This document shows, piece after piece, positions 16,722 to 26,072 of a stretch of 64,000 nucleotides of DNA (within the stretch, counting starts at the first letter, position 1; each line of letters opens with the position of its first letter). The stretch spans positions 1-64,000 of the forward strand of contig JAIQFV010000011.1 in NCBI GenBank assembly GCA_020073085.1, read 5' to 3'. The DNA is from Terriglobia bacterium. Its GTDB lineage: Bacteria > Acidobacteriota > Terriglobia > JAIQFV01. A program made the position numbers and the translations under genes. A model generated the notes under the pieces. That model made no database searches, was not told where the DNA came from, and was given only the letters and a program-made list of their open reading frames with translations.

Positions 16722-17447
16722 TCACTTCCCACTCACCCCCGGTCTCCACTGGGGAAGCTGATTGATTTTTCCCCAGGCAAACCGGTATGCGGCCTCCTCG
16801 AGAGGGGACTTCAAGCGAAACCGGAATTCTTTGGTATCGCCGTACTGCAGCGGCCCGTGTTCAAAGCTGCCCAATCGCAGATCAAAGCGCCCTGACGAAG
16901 CGATGCTTTGAAGATCACTGTAGCGCCAGGTTCGCGATTCACCCGGCGTGTCGCTGCGGAAGGAGATCCCGCTCTCCGTGAAAATGAGTCTTCCCTGGCA
17001 TCCACTGACACGATGCAGGTGTTTGACCGCGACTTCGAATCTCCCCGTGAGGTTCTCGACGGGGAAACGATTGGTGACCGGTCTTTCGAACTTCGATTCG
17101 ACGAGTTGAACCACGCCTGCAGGGATCGTGTCTCCAGGCAGTTCGAATTTAAATATCTTGTCCCCTCCCAGGCGTTGGCGAGAGTCCTCATAAGTGATGA
17201 TATTCAGTTTGTGTTCGCTGATGAACTGGACTTCCTGAATGTCAGTGAAGGTCCACTGGCGCTGGTCGCGAGCATGAAGGGTCTGATAGCGGATCCCATG
17301 GTCATCAATGGTGAGTTCTCCCGTACAGCCCCCTCTAAGGTGGGAATGTTTCACTTTGAGGACATGTGTTTCCGCCAATGAAATCGAGTTGAAGGTGACA
17401 AGACAAAGAGCCATCGAGGGGACGGTCGAAACGAGGAGCCTCAGCAT
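16722..17447 (-). CDS. Secreted protein with two internally repeated PH-like beta domains
   Basis: This 241-residue protein has a signal peptide (MLRLLVSTVPSMALCLVTFN, cleaved near LAETHV). Two similar modules follow: VKHSHLRGGCTGELTIDDHG with WTFTDIQEVQFIS, and VKHLHRVSGCQGRLIFTESG with WRYSDLQSIASSG. Each has H-x3-GC-G-L-x4-G-I, then a W-(T/R)-(F/Y)-(T/S)-D-(I/L)-Q strand, resembling GRAM/PH-like beta folds. Function is unknown. AGGAG eight bases before the ATG fixes the start; a longer frame begins at 17486. It follows the NosL-like gene on the same strand. Confidence 0.7.
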   Translation of the reverse strand: MLRLLVSTVPSMALCLVTFNSISLAETHVLKVKHSHLRGGCTGELTIDDHGIRYQTLHARDQRQWTFTDIQEVQFISEHKLNIITYEDSRQRLGGDKIFKFELPGDTIPAGVVQLVESKFERPVTNRFPVENLTGRFEVAVKHLHRVSGCQGRLIFTESGISFRSDTPGESRTWRYSDLQSIASSGRFDLRLGSFEHGPLQYGDTKEFRFRLKSPLEEAAYRFAWGKINQLPQWRPGVSGK

Positions 17448-17503
17448 CCTGTTCACTCCTAAGACCTCAAAATATCCAGAACGCATAATTCATTCTCCCG
17501 CGA

Positions 17504-18016
17504 TCAATGATGGGAACCGGTAGAGGGCTGAGCCAGCCGGATCGCTTCCGCATAATCCACGACGGTTCCGCCATTCTCATGCTGGAACTGAACGGCTTCC
17601 TCCCGGGTTTCAAAGGGAATCAGGCTGGGGATACAACGGTCCCACACCAGTTGCATGGGTCGGCGGTCGGTCCAGTCCCTTTTTTCGGGCATCATGCAAT
17701 GGTCCACGCTGGAATCCCAGACGTACACCGCCTTCTGGGAAGCGATGGCCTTGCGGGTATAGAATTCCGTCGCGGTCGCGGAGATCAGCTCGGACTTGTG
17801 CTGCGCCGCCTCCAGGAGTCCGCACTTGGCGCAGCACAGGCTGACCTTCTTTCCATTCTTAAACGTCAGGGTGAATGTCCACCCTTCATGCATTTCTCTA
17901 TCACACGCAGGGCAAACGGAGGCGGAGGTCTTCCGTTTTTCGAGGAAGAAAACGGACGAAGCCACGGCAATGATTAGAATCATTACCGCAATTGGAATAA
18001 TTTTTCTCGTCGTCAT
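17504..18016 (-). CDS. NosL-like membrane-anchored metal-binding protein
   Basis: This 170-residue protein has one N-terminal membrane segment (about residues 8-27). A periplasmic domain follows with CPACDREMHEGWTFTLTFKN and VSLCCAKCGL, then DHCMMPEKRDW and IPFETREEAVQFQHENGGTV. The C-x2-C and CCxxC pairs and the final FxTREEAVxFxxxxGG resemble NosL-type copper accessory proteins. It follows the copper P-type ATPase by 48 bases on the same strand and may deliver or scavenge copper. GGGAG precedes the ATG at 18016. Assignment is by motif and context. Confidence 0.6.
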   Translation of the reverse strand: MTTRKIIPIAVMILIIAVASSVFFLEKRKTSASVCPACDREMHEGWTFTLTFKNGKKVSLCCAKCGLLEAAQHKSELISATATEFYTRKAIASQKAVYVWDSSVDHCMMPEKRDWTDRRPMQLVWDRCIPSLIPFETREEAVQFQHENGGTVVDYAEAIRLAQPSTGSHH

Positions 18017-18064
18017 AACCACTCCCTACACCCTCTGGCGGTTTATTCCGCCGACGAATCGTTG

Positions 18065-20554
18065 TTACAAAGTCAACCGGCGCAGCCGCAGCGCGTTACT
18101 GATGACCGAAACCGAGCTGAAGGTCATGGCGGCGCTGGCCAGCATGGGGCTGAGCAGGAGGCCGAACACCGGGTAAAGAATCCCTGCCGCCACAGGGACG
18201 CCAATCGAGTTATAAATGAATGCGAAAAAAAGGTTCTGTCGGATATTGCGCATGGTGGCACGGCTCAACCGCCGCGCCCTGGCGATGCCGCGCAGGTCCC
18301 CTTTCACGAGGGTAATTCCTGCGCTCTCCATCGCCACGTCGGTGCCTGTTCCCATGGCGATTCCGACTTGAGCCTGGGCCAGCGCGGGGGCGTCATTGAT
18401 TCCATCGCCCGCCATCGCAACAATTCTTCCTTCCCTTTGAAGGCGCTTCACCACTTCGCCCTTCTGTTCGGGGAGGACTTCGGCCTCCATGCGGTCAATC
18501 CCCAGTTGTCGAGCGACGGCCTCGGCGGTCGTGCGGCTGTCGCCAGTCAGCATGACGATCCGGACCCCTTCTTCATGCAGCATTTGAATCGCTTCCGGTG
18601 TGGACTTCTTGATGGGATCGGCCACGCCCAGCATCCCGGCAGGGTGGCCATCGATCGCGACAAACAGGACTGTCTGTCCCTCCCGCCGCAGCGCTTCGGC
18701 CTGTTCCGCCAAAGAGCTGGATGGAATATTCGATTCCTCGAAGAGTTTAAGAGTGCCAAGCACCACTTCATGCGCCATCACCCGCCCCTTCACGCCTTTT
18801 CCGGTCACCGAGGTAAAGTCACTCACATCGGAGAGATCCAGCTGTTTCTCCTGGGCAGAGGCCACGATGGCTGCAGCCAGCGGATGCTCGCTTCCCCGTT
18901 CGAGGCTTGCCGCCAGCCGGAGCAACTCGGTTTCCCCCCAGGGCGGCAGGGCCAGGAGAGAGAGGAGCCGGGGCCTTCCTTCAGTGAGGGTGCCAGTCTT
19001 ATCGACCACCAGGGTGTCGACCTTCTCAAGCACTTCGAGGGCTTCTGCGTTTCTGATCAGGACCCCAGCCATGGCGCCGCGTCCCGTCCCCACCATAATG
19101 GACATGGGGGTAGCCAGTCCCAGCGCACAGGGACAAGCGATAATCAACACGGCCACGGCGTTGACCAGCGCGTAAGCCATGCGGGGTTCCGGTCCCAATC
19201 TGCTCCAGATAATGAATGTGGCCACCGCGATCAAGACAACGGCGGGGACAAAATACGAGGATACGACATCGGCCAGACGCTGAATGGGGGCGCGGCTTCG
19301 CTGGGCTTCACTCACCATGCGCACGATTTGCGCCAGCAGCGTTTCACTGCCCACGCGTTCCGCTCGCATGATCAGGGTCCCTGTCCCGTTGACCGTTCCG
19401 CCCGTGACACGACTTCCCAGGATTTTTTCCACAGGAATGGACTCCCCTGTCACCATGGATTCGTCGAGGGAGCTCGAGCCTTCGAGAATAATGCCATCCA
19501 CCGGCACCCTTTCCCCCGGCCGGATCCTCAGCCGGTCACCCGGCTTGACCTGATCTAAGGGGAGATCGCGCTCAGAACCATCTTCAGCAAGAAAGCGCGC
19601 GGTTTTCGGTGCGAGGCCCAGGAGCGCCTTGATGGCACTGCTGGTCTTACTGCGGGCCTTCAGTTCTAGCACCTGTCCCAGCAAGACCAGCGTGGTGATA
19701 GCCGCCGCCGCTTCAAAGTAAACCGCCACCTCGCCTGCGTGACCTCGAAAGGAAGCAGGAAAGATTCCGGGCGCCAGGGTCGCCACAACACTGTAAACAT
19801 AAGCGGTGCCGGTACCCACGGAGATCAAAGTGAACATGTTCAGGCTGCGATTCACAACAGAAGCCCAGCCGCGCTGGAAGAATGGCCACCCGCCCCACAC
19901 AACGACGGGCGTGGCCAGCACCAGTTGGATCCAAATCGTCGCGCGCGACCCGAAGGCATGTTTCAAAGGTTGTCCCGGGATCATGTCCGACATCGCCAGA
20001 AGGAGCGTGGGAACGGTGAGCGCGAGGCTGATCCAGAACCTGCGCCTCATCGCCACAAGCTCCGGATTGATCTCCTCGCCCGCAGATACCGTTCGAGGTT
20101 CCAGGGCCATTCCACAAATCGGGCATGCACCCGGTCCTGTCCGAACAATTTCCGGATGCATGGGACACACATATTCCGTTTTGACCTTCGGCGCGGAAAT
20201 CATCCGGGGCTCCAACGCCATGCCGCACTTGGGACAGGCGCCAGGGCCTTTCTGTCCTACCTCCGGATCCATGGGGCACGTGTACTCACTTTCAGCATCC
20301 AGGGGTTGTGCCAACACGACGCGGGGAGGGACACTCATGGAACGGTTTTCAACATGGGCCTTCAAAAACTTCAAAGGGTCGGTCCGGAATCGTTCGAGAC
20401 ACCGCGGGTTGCAGAAGAAGTACGTTTGCCCCTCGTACTCGTATGTCCCGGCCGAATTTTCGGGATCTACGTCCATTCCACAAACGGGGTCCTTCACGGT
20501 ACGGCCGGTGGGTGCATTGTTCACGACATTAAACAGATTTTCTCTTTGGTTCAC
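18065..20554 (-). CDS. copA: Copper-type P1B ATPase with YHS and two heavy-metal-binding domains
   Basis: This 829-residue exporter has, in order, a YHS domain (about 18-65: [13 protein letters not shown]), two heavy-metal-binding repeats with the pattern Y-C-PM(D/H)PE...GACP(K/I)CGMALEPR (about 90-165), and then the P-type core. The core has the CPC metal site in [13 protein letters not shown] (about 474), the phosphorylation site DKTGTLTEG (about 518) and [10 protein letters not shown] (about 718). It pumps Cu(I) or Ag(I) out of the cytoplasm at ATP cost. It lacks classical GMTCxxC HMA domains, as in SilP-like and CopA variants with N-terminal YHS. The start is GTG with AGAGGA upstream. Confidence 0.93.
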   Translation of the reverse strand: MNQRENLFNVVNNAPTGRTVKDPVCGMDVDPENSAGTYEYEGQTYFFCNPRCLERFRTDPLKFLKAHVENRSMSVPPRVVLAQPLDAESEYTCPMDPEVGQKGPGACPKCGMALEPRMISAPKVKTEYVCPMHPEIVRTGPGACPICGMALEPRTVSAGEEINPELVAMRRRFWISLALTVPTLLLAMSDMIPGQPLKHAFGSRATIWIQLVLATPVVVWGGWPFFQRGWASVVNRSLNMFTLISVGTGTAYVYSVVATLAPGIFPASFRGHAGEVAVYFEAAAAITTLVLLGQVLELKARSKTSSAIKALLGLAPKTARFLAEDGSERDLPLDQVKPGDRLRIRPGERVPVDGIILEGSSSLDESMVTGESIPVEKILGSRVTGGTVNGTGTLIMRAERVGSETLLAQIVRMVSEAQRSRAPIQRLADVVSSYFVPAVVLIAVATFIIWSRLGPEPRMAYALVNAVAVLIIACPCALGLATPMSIMVGTGRGAMAGVLIRNAEALEVLEKVDTLVVDKTGTLTEGRPRLLSLLALPPWGETELLRLAASLERGSEHPLAAAIVASAQEKQLDLSDVSDFTSVTGKGVKGRVMAHEVVLGTLKLFEESNIPSSSLAEQAEALRREGQTVLFVAIDGHPAGMLGVADPIKKSTPEAIQMLHEEGVRIVMLTGDSRTTAEAVARQLGIDRMEAEVLPEQKGEVVKRLQREGRIVAMAGDGINDAPALAQAQVGIAMGTGTDVAMESAGITLVKGDLRGIARARRLSRATMRNIRQNLFFAFIYNSIGVPVAAGILYPVFGLLLSPMLASAAMTFSSVSVISNALRLRRLTL

Positions 20555-20664
20555 AATTCATCCTCTTGTCCAACAGGAGGCTGTAAAGCCATGCATATTG
20601 AACTGCGCTGATAGGATCGCCGAACTCAGCTGAATTATCGCTCATCTTCAATTTCTTTTCTCTT

Positions 20665-20880
20665 CTAAAAGCGCCGATGCCGGGCGAAATCCAATCCTGG
20701 CCGGCCCTGAAGCCAAGGACCAGACAACTCTCCTCTCACCAAAAGCGCGGCATCGGGCGCGAATGCAACAACTCCGGTACAAGACGAGCTGTTGCTCTCC
20801 CATCGCTCCACATTCCTCAGGGCGGGGTGCCAATCCGACTTCATGCAATTTGAAATAGTTAAGAGTTCGTCTTTCTTCAT
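20665..20880 (-). CDS. Uncertain small protein between antiporter and copper ATPase genes
   Basis: A 71-residue frame (MKKDELLTISNCMKSDWHPA at the start, LDFARHRRF at the end) begins 38 bases after the antiporter stop. It has no recognised domain, and another frame overlaps it. It could be real, since it sits within a co-directional operon, but the 20555-20917 stretch may equally be untranslated. Confidence 0.25.
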   Translation of the reverse strand: MKKDELLTISNCMKSDWHPALRNVERWESNSSSCTGVVAFAPDAALLVRGELSGPWLQGRPGLDFARHRRF

Positions 20881-20917
20881 TGTTTGCTCTCAAGTTGTTT
20901 CGCTGTTTCCACACGGT

Positions 20918-22126
20918 TCATGAGCTCGTCAGCATAGGCTTCTCCCGATCTATGAAGTGGAGAAGAACGGGGCCGAGCAGGGTCGAGAGCAATGCGAAAG
21001 CGAGTACGGCAAAGTACGTGGGGCCGTCGATGAGCCATTTTGCGATGCCAAACCCCAAAAACATGATTGCGGTCTCTCCGGAGGCCACCGTCGCAGAAGC
21101 GATGAAATTTGCGTCGCTTGGAGAAGCGCCTCCCCACAGCGCGGCTGATCTCATGAGGCCGAATTTGATCAGAAGTGCAATGCCCACGACGACCAGAATT
21201 ATCCCTACACCGGAAATTCTCCTCCCATGAGATTGCAGGAACATCGGCAGGAAGACAAAGCACACGAGGAGCGCATTGCTTAAAGGACGCCGCCTGTCGC
21301 TGAGTTCTGTTCCTGTCTTGGTTCGGTTAAAGAGAGCACCTGCCAGGTAAGCCCACACAAACGCTCCGAGCTGGCCAAGCGCAATCAAAGCAAAACCAAA
21401 GGCCAAAAACGCAAAAAGCAGGAAACGGATGGAAATCGGCCATTCCTTTGCCCGAACTGCTGTGCGACCGAGCAACTGGCTGCCTATCCAATACGCCGCA
21501 GAAAAGAAGAGCACCCACTTCAACAGCTCATAGCTTCCAACCACGATGTATGCGGATCGGGACGCTTGTCTGGCAGCGAGTTCTTGGAAGATCGAGAAGA
21601 AACAAACAACCAGGACCCAGAAAAAAATCATCGAAGCGGACGCGATTCTGGCGGACGCGATGGGCTTGGCGGCTGACTTCGAAAGATGGAATGACAGCTC
21701 GCCGACGATCCACCCGCTCGGGCCGAGGGTTGCCGCGGCCGTCAACACGGCCGGCCCGGCTTCTGCACTTGCCAGTCGCGTCAACAACAGAACCATCACC
21801 ACTCCCCCCAACGCATTGAGGGCCACCGCCAAGAAGGAGATTCGCCATACCCGGGGAAGGTCTTCCGGATGGAATCGCGTTCCCGCAAGGAAAATTAATC
21901 CGGTTAATCCCACTCCGCGGAAGAATGTCAGGAGGGGATCGCCGGCTCCGTGGCCCCCCAGCCAGATACGCCATTCGTGCGGAATCAGCGCCACGGCCAG
22001 TGCGATCGCACACAAGCCGAAGCTCAGCCCGGCCGCCTGACTCATGCCTATCTTCAGAGCCGGGCGCCCGCTCACCAGCAAGGCGATGGTACCAACTGCG
22101 ATGGCTGCTATGGGGACGAATGGCAA
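20918..22126 (-). CDS. Cation/proton antiporter-like membrane protein
   Basis: This 402-residue integral membrane protein has about 11-13 predicted hydrophobic segments. The arrangement resembles the CPA2/Kef sodium-proton exchanger family (GVGLTGLIFLAGTRFHPEDL, a half-helix region TAAATLGPSGWIVGELSFHL, and ASATVASGETAIMFLGFGIA near the C-terminus). It should exchange Na+ or K+ for protons. It starts 15 bases after the cusA stop, so it belongs to the metal-efflux operon. No regulatory RCK/TrkA domain is attached. The ion is unknown. Confidence 0.7.
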   Translation of the reverse strand: MPFVPIAAIAVGTIALLVSGRPALKIGMSQAAGLSFGLCAIALAVALIPHEWRIWLGGHGAGDPLLTFFRGVGLTGLIFLAGTRFHPEDLPRVWRISFLAVALNALGGVVMVLLLTRLASAEAGPAVLTAAATLGPSGWIVGELSFHLSKSAAKPIASARIASASMIFFWVLVVCFFSIFQELAARQASRSAYIVVGSYELLKWVLFFSAAYWIGSQLLGRTAVRAKEWPISIRFLLFAFLAFGFALIALGQLGAFVWAYLAGALFNRTKTGTELSDRRRPLSNALLVCFVFLPMFLQSHGRRISGVGIILVVVGIALLIKFGLMRSAALWGGASPSDANFIASATVASGETAIMFLGFGIAKWLIDGPTYFAVLAFALLSTLLGPVLLHFIDREKPMLTSS

Positions 22127-22141
22127 AATCGTGATCCTCCC

Positions 22142-25100
22142 TTAACTTGCGACCACCGGGGGTTCTGCGCCGGCGATGGAATTCTTTCTGACCTCGGAGT
22201 ACCACTTCCAAATTTCGTATATCGCGGGATAAACCGCCAATTCCAGGATGAACGAGGTGAAGATTCCTCCAATCATCGGAGCGGCAATACGCTTCATGAC
22301 GTCGGCGCCACTGCCGGTTGACCACATGATGGGGACGAGCCCCATGAACATCACGCCGACCGTCATGACCTTGGGCCGGAGGCGTTTCACCGCGCCATGC
22401 AGGATGGCCTCCTTCAGGTCTTCCTTGTTCCTCATCAGCCCTTTCGCTTGCGCTTCGTGGTAGGCGATCTCCAGGTACAGGAGCATGAACATGCCTGTCT
22501 CTGCGTCCACGCCCATCAGCGCAATGAGTCCGACCCACACCGCGATACTCATGTTGTATCCCAGGAAATACAGGAACCAGATCGCGCCGACGGCGGAGAA
22601 GGGAACCGCCACAAAAATGATCAGGGTTTTTGTCACCGACCGGGTGTTAAAGTAGAGCAGTAGGAAGATCAGGAGGATGGTGATGGGCACCACGACATAA
22701 AGGCGCTGTTTGGCGAGCTCCATGTATTCGAACTGTCCGCTCCAGATCAATTGATAACCGGGCGGAAGAGGCACTTCGGCACGGATCACCTTCTTGGCAT
22801 CAGCGACGTAACCCCCGATGTCCCGCTTCGTGGTGTCGAGATCGACGTAAACATAGCCGGACAACCGTCCGTTTTCATCGCGAATCATTCCCGGACCGGT
22901 CACCATTTTGATGTCTGCGATCTGGGCGATAGGAATCTGAGTCCCGTTCGGCGCCACGACCAGGGTACGTCCCAGGAGATTTAAGTCACTGCGATAATCC
23001 CGCATATATCGGACGTTGACGGGATAACGCTCGCGGCCTTCAACCGTGGTCGTTACATTTTCCCCCCCGATGGCCGACATCACGACATCGTTGGCCTGAT
23101 CAATGGTCATCCCGTAACGGGCCAGTTGATCCCGCTTGAGATCGAAATCCAGGAAGTAACCTCCTGCGGTACGCTCTGCGAAGACGCTTTTCGTACCTCC
23201 CACCTTTTGCAGAACCATCTCAATGTGCTCGCCGATCTCCTGCACCTTTGCCAAATCGGAGCCCATAATCTTTATGCCGATGGGCGTACGCACACCGGTC
23301 GTGAGCATGTCCACGCGGGCCTTGATGGGCATCGTCCACGCGTTGACGACGCCCGGAAATTGCATGGCTTCATTCAACCCCATGGGTCCATAGATGAGAT
23401 CTTCCACCCGCTTATGGTCGGGCCAGGCTTTCCGAAGTATCTTTTGCAGCCAGGTCGGCGCCCAGGACGAATACCACTGCGGCACCTTCGGCCACTCTGA
23501 TTCCGGCTTGAGCACAACGACGGTCTCCATCATTGAAAAGGGAGCCGGATCCGTAGCGGTCTCAGCCCGTCCCGATTTACCAAACACACGCTCCACTTCG
23601 GGAAAGCTCTTGAGCACCTTGTCCTGAACCTGGAGCACTTGCGCGCTTTGAGTGACCGACATGCCGGGCAAGGTCGTGGGCATGTAGAGGAGCACCCCTT
23701 CGTTCAACGGGGGCATGAACTCTGAGCCGAGTTTCTCGAACACCGGTATCGTCAAAACGACCGTGAGCACGGCTGCCACCACCACAAACCACTTGAACCT
23801 CAGCACAAATTCACAGACCGGATGGTAGAGTTTCATTAACGGCCGGCTGATGGGATGCGTCTCTTCACTGTGGATCTTGCCGACCAGCACCGCATTGACG
23901 ATGCGGGCCAGGAACCGGGGCCTAAACTTGTAAGGATCCATGTGGGTGAACAGTAATCGAATCGCCGGGTCGAGCGTGATGGCAAGAAAAGCCGCGATGG
24001 CCATGGAGAAGTTCTTGGTGTAGGCCAGTGGTTTGAACAGCCGACCTTCCTGTCCTTGAAGCGTGAAGACGGGAATGAAGGCGACCGCGATAACCAACAG
24101 GGCAAAGAAACTCGGTCCGCCGACTTCTTTGACGGCGCCGATGACGACGTCTTTGTAGCTGCCATGGCGGCCTTCCGCATCCCAGTGTTCCAGTTTCTTG
24201 TGGGTCTGCTCGACGACCACAATGGCCGCATCGACCATGGCGCCAATCGCGATCGCGATGCCCCCAAGACTCATAATGTTTGCGGTCAGTCCCATTCCAT
24301 ACATCGGTACAAACGAAATGATGATGGTGATCGGAATCGTGACGATGGGGACCAAGGCGGAGGGGATGTGCCAGAGAAAGATCATAATGACGATGCTGAC
24401 GATCGTCAGTTCTTCAAACAGCGTTCCTCTGAGGGTTTCGATAGCGCGTTGAATCAGCTCCGCCCGATCATAGGTGGTCACGATCTCGACGCCCGGCGGC
24501 AGTGAAGGCTTCATCTCTTCGAGCTTGGCTCGCACCTTCTCGATGACCTTCAAGGCATTTTCGCCGTAGCGCATGATGACTACACCGCCGACGGTCTCTC
24601 CCTCGCCATCCAGTTCAGCGATGCCGCGCCGGATGTCAGGACCAAGTGTCACGGTCCCCAGATTTTTGATCAGGATGGGAGTTCCGCCTTGCTTGCTCGT
24701 CCCGACCACAATGTTTCCGACATCCGAGAGCTGCTTGATGTACCCCCGTCCCCGCACCATGTATTCACGACCGGAGAACTCGACCAGTCGGCCACCGACA
24801 TCGTTGTTTCCTTGGCGCACCGCCTGCACCACGCGGTCGATGGGAATGTCATAAGCCAGCAGGGCGTTGGGGTCGATGTTGACCTGGTATTGCTTGACAA
24901 ATCCGCCGATCGGAGCGACTTCCGCAACACCGGGAACCGCCTGCAGTGCGTAGCGCAGATACCAATCCTGGAAGCTTCGCAATTGCGCCAGGTTGTTCTT
25001 TCCGGTCTTGTCCACCAGCGCGTATTCGAACACCCAGCCGACCGCCGTCTCATCGCGCGCCAATTCCACGGTCACCCCCTGGGGCAGGCGAGGCAGGATG

Positions 25101-25444
25101 TTGCTCAAGTATTCGAGGGTGCGCGATCGCGCCCAGTAAATGTCGGTGCCGTCTTCGAAGATGATGTAGACGTAGGAATAGCCGAAGTCCGAAAAACCAC
25201 GAATATCTTTGACCCTGGGAACCCCCAGCAACGCCGATATGATCGGGTAGGTGACTTGATCTTCCATGATGTCGGGGCTTCGGTCCCAGCGTGAGTAAAT
25301 AATGACTTGTGTATCCGAAAGATCCGGGATGGCATCCAGCGTGATGTTCTTCATCGAATAAAGGCCTGCCAGGACGGCCATGCCGATCAGGAGGAACACG
25401 ATGAATTTGTTGTGGGCGCAGGCTTCAATGACCTTGTTTATCAT
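22142..25444 (-). CDS. cusA: CusA/CzcA-type heavy-metal RND efflux pump
   Basis: This 1100-residue inner-membrane RND transporter of the HME class begins MINKVIEACAHNKFIVFLLI. It has two large periplasmic loops and 12 membrane segments; the proton-relay helix GGIAIAIGAMVDAAIVVVEQ lies at about 391-410. The second half has LIALMGVDAETGMFMLLYLE. It drives Cu(I)/Ag(I) (or divalent metal) out through CusB and CusC using proton flow. Its ATG is about 20 bases downstream of a heptad array that, with the four-helix-bundle gene, separates it from cusB. Confidence 0.92.
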   Translation of the reverse strand: MINKVIEACAHNKFIVFLLIGMAVLAGLYSMKNITLDAIPDLSDTQVIIYSRWDRSPDIMEDQVTYPIISALLGVPRVKDIRGFSDFGYSYVYIIFEDGTDIYWARSRTLEYLSNILPRLPQGVTVELARDETAVGWVFEYALVDKTGKNNLAQLRSFQDWYLRYALQAVPGVAEVAPIGGFVKQYQVNIDPNALLAYDIPIDRVVQAVRQGNNDVGGRLVEFSGREYMVRGRGYIKQLSDVGNIVVGTSKQGGTPILIKNLGTVTLGPDIRRGIAELDGEGETVGGVVIMRYGENALKVIEKVRAKLEEMKPSLPPGVEIVTTYDRAELIQRAIETLRGTLFEELTIVSIVIMIFLWHIPSALVPIVTIPITIIISFVPMYGMGLTANIMSLGGIAIAIGAMVDAAIVVVEQTHKKLEHWDAEGRHGSYKDVVIGAVKEVGGPSFFALLVIAVAFIPVFTLQGQEGRLFKPLAYTKNFSMAIAAFLAITLDPAIRLLFTHMDPYKFRPRFLARIVNAVLVGKIHSEETHPISRPLMKLYHPVCEFVLRFKWFVVVAAVLTVVLTIPVFEKLGSEFMPPLNEGVLLYMPTTLPGMSVTQSAQVLQVQDKVLKSFPEVERVFGKSGRAETATDPAPFSMMETVVVLKPESEWPKVPQWYSSWAPTWLQKILRKAWPDHKRVEDLIYGPMGLNEAMQFPGVVNAWTMPIKARVDMLTTGVRTPIGIKIMGSDLAKVQEIGEHIEMVLQKVGGTKSVFAERTAGGYFLDFDLKRDQLARYGMTIDQANDVVMSAIGGENVTTTVEGRERYPVNVRYMRDYRSDLNLLGRTLVVAPNGTQIPIAQIADIKMVTGPGMIRDENGRLSGYVYVDLDTTKRDIGGYVADAKKVIRAEVPLPPGYQLIWSGQFEYMELAKQRLYVVVPITILLIFLLLYFNTRSVTKTLIIFVAVPFSAVGAIWFLYFLGYNMSIAVWVGLIALMGVDAETGMFMLLYLEIAYHEAQAKGLMRNKEDLKEAILHGAVKRLRPKVMTVGVMFMGLVPIMWSTGSGADVMKRIAAPMIGGIFTSFILELAVYPAIYEIWKWYSEVRKNSIAGAEPPVVAS

Positions 25445-25464
25445 GACTTCAAACCTCGGGAATT

Positions 25465-26072
25465 AAGACCCCAGACCCAAGACGCAAGACCCAAAACGCA
25501 AGACCCAAAACGCGAAGATTGGGACAATTCAATTGAATAACAGTATACAAACATAAGCACGCCCCTCAGCTCAGAGCACCAATCGCTTCACAGGTAATCC
25601 GGACTCTTTATGGCTGTCGTCGACTCACTGTGGACGGCCCGCATTAATTCATTGAGTACTGATGCAGCCTCCTTGCGCCCCTCATCGATCTTGTTGTAGT
25701 CGGACACCGACAGGTAGCTCAACCTCTTTGATAGGTGAAAAAAGTATTCGGCCCCAGCAAGGGAGCCACGTGCCATGCTGAGGAAATGAAGATATTCTTT
25801 CTGAGTGGATCGATTTGCGCCTTCTGCAATATTTGCCGCCACGGAACTGGTGGCTCCGCGGAGTTGTGAAATCAGACCGTACATTTCGTCATGAGGAAAT
25901 TGTGTGGTCATTGAATAGGTCATTACCGTGAGTTCATCGGCTAATTGCCAGGCCTTTATTTTTCTAAAATCTCTCGACATCGTCCGCCCCTATCCGACCT
26001 TTAGGTCCTGTGCCTAAGGTCTTTGGTCACGATTCATGGGTCTTGCGTCTTGTGACTTGTGTCTTGCGTCTG
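25465..26072 (-). mobile_element. IVS-like element 1: inverted heptad arrays around a four-helix-bundle gene
   Basis: The left array (25465-25513) has seven 7-nt units on the plus strand: AAGACCC, CAGACCC, AAGACGC, AAGACCC, AAAACGC, AAGACCC, AAAACGC. The right array (26038-26072) has five units of the same family in inverse orientation (GGGTCTT, GCGTCTT, GTGACTT, GTGTCTT, GCGTCTG), with weaker units continuing inward. The enclosed gene is on the operon strand. In RNA the arrays would pair into an imperfect stem. The element fills the cusB/cusA junction. Confidence 0.7.
25588..25980 (-). CDS. Four-helix-bundle protein (S23/IVP type), element 1
   Basis: This 130-residue all-helical protein of the S23/TIGR02436 family has FRKIKAWQLADELTVMTYSM, FPHDEMYGLISQLRGATSSV, AANIAEGANRSTQKEYLHFL and SMARGSLAGAEYFFHLS. 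The conserved core SVxANIxEG and the Q-x-R-x2-x-S segment mark the family, first known from proteins encoded in 23S rRNA intervening sequences and related to Avd of diversity-generating retroelements. Biochemical function is not established; nucleic-acid binding is suspected. It is unrelated to metal transport and sits between cusB and cusA within inverted heptad arrays. Confidence 0.88.
   Translation of the reverse strand: MSRDFRKIKAWQLADELTVMTYSMTTQFPHDEMYGLISQLRGATSSVAANIAEGANRSTQKEYLHFLSMARGSLAGAEYFFHLSKRLSYLSVSDYNKIDEGRKEAASVLNELMRAVHSESTTAIKSPDYL

Noticed and set aside
18062-19558. 498-codon plus-strand open frame opposite the copper ATPase
   Set aside because: The His/Gly/Arg-rich translation has no domain and mirrors the P-type ATPase motifs on the other strand.
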